DNA of 6,416 bases from an uncultured Bacteroidales bacterium (lineage in GTDB: Bacteria; Bacteroidota; Bacteroidia; Bacteroidales; UBA932), in the NCBI GenBank assembly GCA_946062035.1, contig CAMGTS010000076.1:1-6416 (forward strand), read 5' to 3'. Position 1 is the first letter of the stretch; every line of letters starts with the position of its first letter. Below are positions 1 to 6,122 of this stretch, in pieces. The notes under the pieces are model-generated. The model saw only the letters and a program-made list of their open reading frames with translations, ran no database searches and had not been told where the DNA came from. Position numbers and translations under genes: made by a program.

Positions 1-10
1 AATATAACAA

Positions 11-30
11 GGATTATTACTGGATAATCC
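11..30 (-). terminator. Short hairpin over the uvrD stop codon, possible weak terminator
   Basis: A perfect 7-base inverted repeat, GGATTAT (11-17) and ATAATCC (24-30), with a 6-base loop, covers the last codons and stop codon (17-19) of the minus-strand helicase gene. Downstream on the minus strand the sequence is T-rich (TTGTTATATT) but has no continuous T run. The stem is AT-rich and short. It could be a weak intrinsic terminator or simply chance; the true 3' end of the transcript may lie beyond the left edge of the window. Confidence 0.25.
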
Positions 31-2608
31 GCATTTTGGCGAATTTCAACATCAAAGTCTTAGTTCCGCTCTCATCGAAATTCACAACAGCCTTCAAATC
101 CGAGGCGGAACCTGTCATTGAGACTATTGTCCCTAATCCGAATCTTTCATGCTCTATTCGCTGTCCGGGTCTCATAAGCAAAGGCGATGATGCGACAAAA
201 TTCTCTCTCTTCGGATGTAATTGTTCCTTAGGAGTAAATGACGGCCTCTCCTTTGGGGCTTGTGATACGGCGAACTTCCTCCCTCCAATCGATACAGAAC
301 CGGCGGGATTCTCAGTCCTACCGCCGAACTGCCTGCCTCCATATCCTCCCCTTTGTGAGCTATCGTACCCATACCTCCGCCCCGTATTCTGATTACTGTT
401 TTGAACGCCGTATCCCGAATAGCCGCGGCTATTATTCCTTTGCACATCTGATTCTTGCTGCAATGCGGCAGGATCAGCATATACATTTTTCGGTAAGGGA
501 TTTTTGAGATATTTAGAGTCTATTTCTGTCAGAAAACGGCTCGGATAATTGCTTGTATACGATCCCCATTTCATGCGAGAACGGCTCCATGACAGTTTGA
601 CGGCCTCCTTCGCTCTCGTCAGCGCAACGTAGAAAAGCCGCCTCTCCTCTTCAAGGTCCTTAATAGAAGTTCCTGTCAACCCTCCGCTTGGGAAAAGGTT
701 CTCCTCCATGCCTGTAACATATACAAATGGAAATTCGAGCCCTTTCGCTGAATGGACAGTCATCAGCGTAATTCGGTTATCGTCGTTTTTGACGGTATCG
801 TCATGAGCTTTGTTAAGTTCCGAGTTAGACAGCGCAGAGTCAGAGTCCGAAATAAGCGCGATGTTCTGCAAATACAAATCCAACGTAATAAGAGGAGCGT
901 CCTCCTCAGCGTCTCCAGTAGTTCCCTCTATCTCAGAATTATTTACATCTGTCTCATTATCATTCTCTTGCTGAGGGTCGTAAACAAACCTTTCATACTC
1001 TTGGGCACCCTCGTCCACAAACTCTTTAACAGAGTTGAAAAATTCCACGACATTATCCAGTCTGCTCTGGCCATCTAAGGAAAGATCCGTCCGGAGAGCT
1101 GCGGTTATTCCGAGCAAGCCGTCCATCGCCATTGCGATCTCGTATGCGTCATGAGTCTCTGACATTTCACGAAGTTTGTCAACCCTTGCGACAAACTCTT
1201 TCAGCTTTATCATCGTCGGAGTGCGGACTCCCGATTCTTCCGCCGTGGCCGCCCTTACGTAATCGCATATAGAGCATTGCTTCAGCTGTGCGCCTCCTAT
1301 TATCCTCTCCATAGAGGTAGCTCCGATTCCTCGGGTCGGAAAATTTATAACCCGTTTAAAAGCCTCATCATCCAAAGGATTGACTATCAGCCTTAAATAA
1401 GCCACCATCGATTTTATTTCCGCACGTTCGTAAAAGGAATGTCCTGCAAAAATCTTGTACGGCATATTCTTCTTGCGGAGAGCTTCCTCAATAACACGGC
1501 TCTGACTGTTCGTTCTGTAAAGAATCGCAAAGTCTCTGTATTGAGCCCTCTTTTCGAACATCTGGCGCATAATGCTTGAGGCCACGACAACAGCCTCTTC
1601 CTGCTCAGTATAAGTACTGAGTATCTCTACCTTATCCCCCTCTTCTCTTTCCGAATAACAAGTCTTCGCAAGTTTATTTCTGTTATTCTTGATAACAGAG
1701 TTGGCGGCATCTACGATAATCTGAGTGGATCTGTAATTCCTCTCCAATCTGTAGACTTTCGCATCCGGATAGTCTTTGCTGAAATTCAGGATATTCTCAA
1801 TTCTCGCCCCTCTGAATCCGTAGATACTTTGAGCGTCGTCCCCCACGACTGTTATATTTCTGTGTTCAGAAGCGAAAGCCTTGAGTATGACATATTGCAG
1901 ATAATTGGTATCCTGATACTCATCGACGAGAACAAACCTGAAACGTCCGCGTATCTCAGCGAAAACATCAGGATGCTCATCCATAAGACGATATGTGTTC
2001 AAAAGGATATCATCGAAATCCATAACCCCCTGAGCCACACACTTCTTCTGATATAAAGCATAAACCTCCTGCAAACGGGGCTTTTTGCTACGCCTGTCAC
2101 TTTCAACCAACTCGACATTAGAAAGATACGCCGCAGGAGTAATGAAATTGTTTTTGCACTCCGATATCCTGCATTGGATATCGCCCGGTTTATATACTTT
2201 ATCGTCAAGCTGCAACTCTTTCACACACCTCTTGATCAGCGAACTTGAATCCGACTTGTCATAGATGGTAAAACCTGGAGGAAAACCGAGAAGTTCGGCG
2301 TATTGTCTCAGAAATCTCAGAAACACTGAGTGGAAAGTTCCCATAAAGAGCCTGTTAGCCCTTCTCTCTCCGACCATCCGCCCTATTCTCTCTCTCATTT
2401 CCCTTGAAGCCTTGTTGGTAAAAGTTACCGCCATAATGCTCCAAGGCGCATACCCGTGCGCCAAGATATTGGCGATCTTGCAGGTAAGTACCTTTGTCTT
2501 TCCGCTGCCCGCTCCCGCTATAATCAAAGAGGGGCCTTCTAACGAAGCAACAGCCTCATACTGAGAGCTATTAAGTCCATCGAATATCTTATTCCCTTCA
2601 TTTTCCAT
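17..2608 (-). CDS. uvrD: UvrD/PcrA-type superfamily 1A ATP-dependent 3'-5' DNA helicase
   Basis: This 863-residue cytoplasmic helicase should use ATP to unwind DNA 3'-5' in nucleotide-excision repair, mismatch repair and clearing of stalled forks. All SF1A motifs are visible: Walker A AGAGSGKT (31-38), Ia TFTNKAS (62-68), GTFHS (90-94), Walker B VDEYQDTN (228-235), III GDDAQSIYGFRGA (256-268), IV LERNYRS (288-294), AILYRTNSQSR (361-371), V TLMTVHSAKGLEFP (614-627) and VI EEERRLFYVALTRAK (653-667). A DE-rich insertion sits near 545-572 in the 2B region. After the core, a low-complexity Gly/Arg/Tyr/Asn linker (about 722-770) leads to a Tudor-like fold (about 813-862, with HERFGLG), the domain that in PcrA/UvrD contacts RNA polymerase. 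It is longer than E. coli UvrD (720 residues), mostly through insert and linker. The ATG at 2608 is preferred because the next methionine (59) lies after Walker A. PcrA is an equally good name. The family call is firm; the exact repair role is inferred. Confidence 0.96.
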   Translation of the reverse strand: MENEGNKIFDGLNSSQYEAVASLEGPSLIIAGAGSGKTKVLTCKIANILAHGYAPWSIMAVTFTNKASREMRERIGRMVGERRANRLFMGTFHSVFLRFLRQYAELLGFPPGFTIYDKSDSSSLIKRCVKELQLDDKVYKPGDIQCRISECKNNFITPAAYLSNVELVESDRRSKKPRLQEVYALYQKKCVAQGVMDFDDILLNTYRLMDEHPDVFAEIRGRFRFVLVDEYQDTNYLQYVILKAFASEHRNITVVGDDAQSIYGFRGARIENILNFSKDYPDAKVYRLERNYRSTQIIVDAANSVIKNNRNKLAKTCYSEREEGDKVEILSTYTEQEEAVVVASSIMRQMFEKRAQYRDFAILYRTNSQSRVIEEALRKKNMPYKIFAGHSFYERAEIKSMVAYLRLIVNPLDDEAFKRVINFPTRGIGATSMERIIGGAQLKQCSICDYVRAATAEESGVRTPTMIKLKEFVARVDKLREMSETHDAYEIAMAMDGLLGITAALRTDLSLDGQSRLDNVVEFFNSVKEFVDEGAQEYERFVYDPQQENDNETDVNNSEIEGTTGDAEEDAPLITLDLYLQNIALISDSDSALSNSELNKAHDDTVKNDDNRITLMTVHSAKGLEFPFVYVTGMEENLFPSGGLTGTSIKDLEEERRLFYVALTRAKEAVKLSWSRSRMKWGSYTSNYPSRFLTEIDSKYLKNPLPKNVYADPAALQQESDVQRNNSRGYSGYGVQNSNQNTGRRYGYDSSQRGGYGGRQFGGRTENPAGSVSIGGRKFAVSQAPKERPSFTPKEQLHPKRENFVASSPLLMRPGQRIEHERFGLGTIVSMTGSASDLKAVVNFDESGTKTLMLKFAKMRIIQ

Positions 2609-2615
2609 AGTCGGG

Positions 2616-2623
2616 CAAATTTA
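2616..2623 (-). promoter_or_regulatory. Candidate uvrD -7 element (TAAATTTG), very close to the start codon
   Basis: Read on the minus strand this is TAAATTTG, a perfect match to the Bacteroidota -7 form TAnnTTTG. Only 7 bases separate it from the uvrD ATG, so transcription would begin just a few bases before the start codon, giving a nearly leaderless mRNA. No TTTG is seen at the expected -33 position (TTAA there instead). It may therefore be a chance match in AT-rich DNA; the alternative uvrD promoter lies at 2683-2712. Confidence 0.3.
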
Positions 2624-2645
2624 GCATTTTTTATTTGGCTAATTT
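2617..2645. repeat. Imperfect inverted repeat between uvrD and nqrA
   Basis: AAATTTAGC (2617-2625) and GCTAATTT (2638-2645) can pair with one bulged base across a 12-base AT-rich loop. The perfect core is TTAGC/GCTAA (2621-2625 and 2638-2642). The structure overlaps the candidate uvrD -7 element on the minus strand and the candidate nqrA -33 TTTG (2634-2637) on the plus strand. It could be an operator or a structure in the uvrD leader RNA, but the AT-rich composition makes chance pairing plausible. Confidence 0.3.
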
Positions 2646-2665
2646 AAGTTGTTAGGCTAACTTAG
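2634..2665 (+). promoter_or_regulatory. Candidate Bacteroidota-type promoter for the nqr operon
   Basis: TTTG (2634-2637) is followed after 20 bases by TAACTTAG (2658-2665), which matches the Bacteroidota -7 form TAnnTTTG at five of six fixed positions. The spacing fits the known -33/-7 arrangement of the primary sigma factor in this phylum. Transcription would start near 2669-2672, giving a leader of about 43 bases before the nqrA ATG. A second weak possibility is TAGGTTTT at 2694-2701, but it lacks an upstream TTTG and would leave almost no leader. Confidence 0.45.
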
Positions 2666-2666
2666 C
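2651..2666. repeat. Two overlapping 11-base palindromes at the nqrA -7 region
   Basis: GTTAG-G-CTAAC (2651-2661) and GCTAA-C-TTAGC (2656-2666) are both perfect inverted repeats with 5-base arms and a 1-base centre, overlapping by six bases. GGCTAA occurs at 2637-2642 and again at 2655-2660, with 18 bases between starts, and TTAGC occurs at 2621-2625 and 2662-2666. The palindromes cover the candidate nqrA -7 element, the position expected of a repressor operator. No regulator is identified, so the role is inference. Confidence 0.4.
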
Positions 2667-2682
2667 ACCCCATTATTTTATA

Positions 2683-2698
2683 AATAGGTATAATAGGT
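2683..2698. repeat. Tandem AATAGGT direct repeat in the nqrA leader
   Basis: AATAGGT occurs at 2683-2689 and 2692-2698, a 9-base period with two intervening bases. The repeat lies in the predicted nqrA 5' leader, 15 bases before the ATG, and its first copy coincides with the candidate distal uvrD -7 element on the minus strand. It is short and AT-rich, so significance is uncertain. Confidence 0.3.
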
Positions 2699-2712
2699 TT
2701 TTATAATACAAA
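2683..2712 (-). promoter_or_regulatory. Alternative, distal promoter candidate for uvrD
   Basis: On the minus strand TTTG (2712-2709) is followed after 18 bases by TACCTATT (2690-2683), which matches TAnnTTTG at four of six fixed positions. Transcription would begin roughly 70 bases before the uvrD ATG and run through the repeat cluster. The TTTG abuts the nqrA start codon, so the two genes would have overlapping divergent promoters. The match is weak. Confidence 0.25.
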
Positions 2713-2713
2713 T

Positions 2714-4087
2714 ATGGAACAAATCAGACTTCACAAAGGTTTGGACATCCTTGTAAAAGGAGAAGCCAAAAAGGTTGTCTGCAAGACACTTGTCCCTAAA
2801 GTTGTAGCTGTAAGACCATCCGATTTCAAGAACGTTGTCCCTAAACTTTTGGTTCGCGAAGGCGATACCGTAAAGGCGGGACAGCCTGTTTTTGGAGATA
2901 AGGCAAGACCTCAGATCACTTTTGCAAGCCCTGTAAGCGGCACTGTAAAAGCGGTTGTAAGAGGAGAAAAGAGAAAACTCCTCGCTGTGGAGATCGCTTC
3001 GGATGGAAAGAACGAATCCGTTCAGTTTGAACCTGTCAGTACATCTGCAGGCAAAGACGAAATTGCGGCAAAACTTTTGGCAAGCGGTCTATGGGCCTCG
3101 ATAATCCAGCGTCCTTACGGGATTATCGCAAACCCGGCCGACACACCTAAAGCTATTGTCATTTCCGCTTTCAACTCAGCGCCCCTTGCCGCCGATATTT
3201 CCTTGACTGTCAAGGATGAGGTTGAGAACATACAGGCCGCTGTCGACGCTCTCGCAAAGTTCACAAGCGGTAAGGTTTATGTAAACATCAGCGCAGGAGA
3301 CGAAAACTCTCCTCTCGCTAACCTCAAAGGGGTTGTCATCACCAAATTCAAGGGACCTCATCCTGCAGGAAACGTCGGTATTCAGATCGCTCATCTATGC
3401 CCTATCGGAAAAGGTGATGTAGTATGGACCGTAAAACCTCAGGATCTTGTAGTTATCGGCAGACTCCTGAAAAAAGGCGTTTATGATCCGTCAAGAATCG
3501 TTGCGGTAGCCGGTTCGCGGGTAAAGAATCCTGCCTATGTCAAATGTGTTCCTGGCGCAAGCGTAAAAGAACTTACCGATGGGTTTGACATCAAGGCTCA
3601 AAAAGAGATTTACGACCAGGAGTGCGGCGTAAGATATATCAGCGGAAATATCCTCTCCGGAGAAAACGTCGGAGAAAACGGATATTTGGGCTATTACGAT
3701 GACACTCTTTCCATTATCACTGAAGGCAACTACCGCGAGCTTTTCGGTTGGGCGAAAATCATCCGTTCCAAGAAGTTCAGTCTGAGCAAATCATATTTCT
3801 CTTGGCTTATGCCTAAAAAGAAATATAACGTCGACACAAACTTGAACGGCGGCGTGAGACCATTCGTGGTTACGGGGCTTTACGAGAAGGTTCTTCCTAT
3901 GGATATCTATCCTGTATACCTCTTGAAAGCCATCATTACAGAAGATATTGAGAAGATGGAGCAGCTCGGCATCTACGAAGTTGTAGGCGAAGACCTTGCG
4001 CTTTGCGAATATGTCTGCCCGTCAAAAGTCAATGTCCAGGAGATTATTGAACAGGGTATTTCCCTGATGTTGAAAGAAATGGCTTAA
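2714..4087 (+). CDS. nqrA: Na+-translocating NADH:quinone oxidoreductase subunit A
   Basis: NqrA is the large cytoplasmic-side subunit of the Na+-pumping NADH:quinone oxidoreductase; it carries no covalent flavin and docks onto NqrB. The 457 residues are close to the usual length (446 in Vibrio cholerae). The N-terminal part has a biotinyl/lipoyl-like fold (about 42-95), with VREGDTVKAGQPVF (47-60) and the turn ASPVSGTV (71-78). The central part carries the family block GPHPAGNVGIQIAHLCPIGK (214-233), followed by an SLBB-like region. The C-terminal part has PMDIYPVYLLKAI (395-407), EDLALCEYVCPSK (426-438) and a closing helix. No membrane segment or signal peptide is seen, as expected. The ATG at 2714 places the family's opening (IRLHKGLDI) at residues 4-12. 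There is no clear Shine-Dalgarno site, only AT-rich sequence, as is common in Bacteroidota. It is first in the operon, with nqrB 4 bases downstream, so transcription probably starts just upstream. Confidence 0.97.
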   Translation: MEQIRLHKGLDILVKGEAKKVVCKTLVPKVVAVRPSDFKNVVPKLLVREGDTVKAGQPVFGDKARPQITFASPVSGTVKAVVRGEKRKLLAVEIASDGKNESVQFEPVSTSAGKDEIAAKLLASGLWASIIQRPYGIIANPADTPKAIVISAFNSAPLAADISLTVKDEVENIQAAVDALAKFTSGKVYVNISAGDENSPLANLKGVVITKFKGPHPAGNVGIQIAHLCPIGKGDVVWTVKPQDLVVIGRLLKKGVYDPSRIVAVAGSRVKNPAYVKCVPGASVKELTDGFDIKAQKEIYDQECGVRYISGNILSGENVGENGYLGYYDDTLSIITEGNYRELFGWAKIIRSKKFSLSKSYFSWLMPKKKYNVDTNLNGGVRPFVVTGLYEKVLPMDIYPVYLLKAIITEDIEKMEQLGIYEVVGEDLALCEYVCPSKVNVQEIIEQGISLMLKEMA

Positions 4088-4091
4088 AGAT

Positions 4092-5258
4092 ATGGCAAAT
4101 GGTATTTTAAAACTCATCGACAAGATGAAGCCGACATTCTCCAAGGGAGGAAAGTTCGGATGGCTTGGCTCTACCTTTGAGGCATTCGAGACTTTTGCGG
4201 CTGTCCCTGCGACAGTTACAAAAGGACGCACACAGGTAAGAGACTGCGTTGATTTGAAGAGAGTGATGATCGCCGTGATCGTCGCCCTTCTTCCGCCGTT
4301 CCTGTTCGGAATGTGGAATACAGGTGAGCAGCACTCACTTGCATTCGGCCTTGAATGGGGTTTCTGGATGAAAGTCTGGTTCGGATTCTATAAGATCCTC
4401 CCTCTCATCCTCGTTTCCTATATCGTAGGTTTGGGTATTGAGTTCGCTGTGGCACAAGTGAGAGGCCATGAGGTAAACGAAGGTTTCCTTGTATCGGGCT
4501 TTACTATCCCGATGATCATGCCAATCGATGTACCGTTGTGGATTCTTGCGCTTGCGACCGCCTTTGCAGTTGTATTCGGCAAGGAGATCTTCGGTGGAAC
4601 AGGCATGAATATATGGAATCCGGCTCTCCTCGCAAGAGCTTTCGTATTCTTCGCTTACCCGTCAATGATTACGGGTGACTCAATCTGGATCGAAGGCATG
4701 ACCAACCATGCGGATGCACTCGTGGACGGATTCTCAGGAGCGACTCCTCTTGCGCTTGCCGCTGACGGAATGCAGGCGCCGTCATTCCTGCAGATGTTTA
4801 TAGGAAATATTCCGGGTTCAATAGGAGAAACCTCTACAATCGCTATTCTTCTTGGCGCTATTGTCCTTATCTGGACAGGTGTGGCAAGTTGGAAGATTAT
4901 TGTTTCCTGCGTCGCAGGTGCGGCTTTTGTAGGTCTTCTCGCAAATGGTCTTGCAGAGCCGGGAACATATGCAGCTTATCCTTGGTATAACCACCTTGTA
5001 ATGGGAGGTTTCGCATTCGGTGCGGTCTATATGGCCACAGATCCGGTATCTTCATCTCAGACCGAGGTAGGCAAATGGATATATGGCTTCCTCATAGGTG
5101 CGTTGTGCGTTGTCCTCCGTCTGTTCAACGGCGGTTATAGAGAGGGTATGATGCTCGCGATATTGTTTATGAACACAATGGCTCCACTTATTGACTGGTG
5201 CGTTTTGAGACCAAGCATCAGAAGAAGAGAAAAGAGAGCCGTCGCAGCTAAAAAGTAA
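4092..5258 (+). CDS. nqrB: Na+-translocating NADH:quinone oxidoreductase subunit B, covalent FMN carrier
   Basis: NqrB is the central membrane subunit of Na+-NQR. In characterised enzymes it holds a covalent FMN and riboflavin, forms the quinone site and takes part in Na+ transport; the acceptor here is probably menaquinone, inferred from the phylum. The flavin attachment motif DGFSGATPL (212-220) is intact, making Thr218 the predicted FMN-bound residue. Other family blocks are GHEVNEGFLVSGF (125-137) and GKEIFGGTGMNIWNPALLAR (163-182). Hydrophobic segments lie roughly at 57-75, 98-121, 131-162, 176-190, 248-287, 299-316, 328-344 and 353-371, consistent with the multi-helix NqrB/RnfD fold. 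The N-terminal 50 residues are cytoplasmic and the tail is basic (RRREKR). Its 388 residues are slightly shorter than the Vibrio protein (415). RnfD is the main alternative, but the adjacent NqrA rules it out. It starts 4 bases after nqrA, suggesting translational coupling. Confidence 0.97.
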   Translation: MANGILKLIDKMKPTFSKGGKFGWLGSTFEAFETFAAVPATVTKGRTQVRDCVDLKRVMIAVIVALLPPFLFGMWNTGEQHSLAFGLEWGFWMKVWFGFYKILPLILVSYIVGLGIEFAVAQVRGHEVNEGFLVSGFTIPMIMPIDVPLWILALATAFAVVFGKEIFGGTGMNIWNPALLARAFVFFAYPSMITGDSIWIEGMTNHADALVDGFSGATPLALAADGMQAPSFLQMFIGNIPGSIGETSTIAILLGAIVLIWTGVASWKIIVSCVAGAAFVGLLANGLAEPGTYAAYPWYNHLVMGGFAFGAVYMATDPVSSSQTEVGKWIYGFLIGALCVVLRLFNGGYREGMMLAILFMNTMAPLIDWCVLRPSIRRREKRAVAAKK

Positions 5259-5262
5259 TATC

Positions 5263-6111
5263 ATGAATACAAACAAGAATTCTTATACTATTATCTACGC
5301 TGCCGTGTTAGTGGGTGTCGTCTCGACAATCCTTGCCCTGTTATCTATGGGTCTTAAGGATCGTCAACAGACAAACATAAACGTTGAAAAGCAGCTTAAT
5401 ATCCTTAAAAGCGCAGGCCGCGCAAATGAGGTATCTGACGCAAAGGACAAAAACTCATACGTTCAGAGCGAATTCGCAAAAGATATTGTCTCGGCATTGG
5501 TTGTCAACGCTAAAGGTGAAGTCGTTAAAGAAGACGACTCCGACCTTGTAAACAGCGAGGCTTTCACAATTTCTCCTGCGGAGCAATTTGACATAATGAG
5601 AAAAATCGATGGAGCTGACGAGACCGCAAAGGAGGCCCTGCTCTCTTCTCTCAGACTTCCGGTATTCATATGCCGTGCAGAGGGGAAAGTATATCTTATT
5701 TTATCTTGCTATGGTTCAGGACTTTGGGGACCTATTTGGGGGTATCTTGCAGTCAATGAAGATTCCCGCACATTGGGCGGCGCACTGTTCGACCACAAGA
5801 GCGAGACTCCTGGCCTTGGCGGTGAAATCGTAACAGATAAATTCCGCGGCCAGTTCATCGACAAGATTATATACGATGGCCAGCAGCCTACCCCTATCAA
5901 AGTTGTAAAAGGCGGGGCAAAAGACAAGAATCATGAAATTGACGCACTTAGCGGTGCTACAATCACATCCACAGCGGTTGAGGCAATGATTTCAAAATGG
6001 CTCGGATTCTATGAGCCGTACTTGAATGGTTGCCGTCAGGCTGAGGCGGAGGTTGCCGTTGCCGATACGACTTCAACACCGGCTGAAGAGATTAAGGTCG
6101 TTAACGATTAA
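5263..6111 (+). CDS. nqrC: Na+-translocating NADH:quinone oxidoreductase subunit C, covalent FMN carrier
   Basis: NqrC has one N-terminal membrane helix and an extracytoplasmic flavin domain that relays electrons to NqrB. The helix is at about 9-29, with short N-terminal lysine-containing flanks. The FMN-binding domain shows GSGLWGPIWGYLAV (151-164), HKSETPGLGGEI (178-189) and the attachment motif DALSGATITS (227-236), making Thr233 the predicted flavinylated residue. Attachment would need an ApbE flavin transferase, which is not in this window. The 282 residues exceed the Vibrio protein (257). Part of the excess is a tail after about 258, rich in Ala, Glu, Val and Thr and probably disordered; it follows the expected end of the domain (SKWLGFYEPYL). 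The ATG at 5263 is 4 bases after nqrB and leaves room for the full membrane helix. No clear Shine-Dalgarno site is seen. RnfG is the homologous alternative, excluded by the operon. Confidence 0.96.
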   Translation: MNTNKNSYTIIYAAVLVGVVSTILALLSMGLKDRQQTNINVEKQLNILKSAGRANEVSDAKDKNSYVQSEFAKDIVSALVVNAKGEVVKEDDSDLVNSEAFTISPAEQFDIMRKIDGADETAKEALLSSLRLPVFICRAEGKVYLILSCYGSGLWGPIWGYLAVNEDSRTLGGALFDHKSETPGLGGEIVTDKFRGQFIDKIIYDGQQPTPIKVVKGGAKDKNHEIDALSGATITSTAVEAMISKWLGFYEPYLNGCRQAEAEVAVADTTSTPAEEIKVVND

Positions 6112-6116
6112 TAAGT

Positions 6117-6122
6117 AAGGAG
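6117..6122 (+). promoter_or_regulatory. Shine-Dalgarno-like AAGGAG directly abutting the nqrD start
   Basis: AAGGAG lies immediately before the nqrD ATG with no spacer, whereas a working Shine-Dalgarno site normally sits 5-9 bases upstream. No other in-frame ATG, GTG or TTG lies between the upstream stop (6102-6104) and this ATG, and the protein already begins correctly here. The match is therefore probably incidental, with initiation depending on coupling to nqrC. Confidence 0.2.

Noticed and set aside
752..1078. A 108-codon plus-strand frame with a hydrophobic stretch, possible small membrane protein
   Set aside because: It lies wholly antisense to the conserved helicase gene, overlapping the acidic insert and motif V region; the hydrophobic run is the complement of Asp/Glu/Asn codons. 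No promoter or initiation signal supports it.
2265..2564. A 99-codon plus-strand frame antisense to the helicase N-terminus
   Set aside because: It overlaps the coding sequence for Walker A and motif Ia, shows no family resemblance, and has no independent start signals.
2790..2845. Repeated TTGTCCCTAAA inside nqrA
   Set aside because: Both copies encode similar Val-Pro-Lys segments in the same frame (residues about 27-29 and 42-44); this is best explained by protein sequence, not a DNA element.
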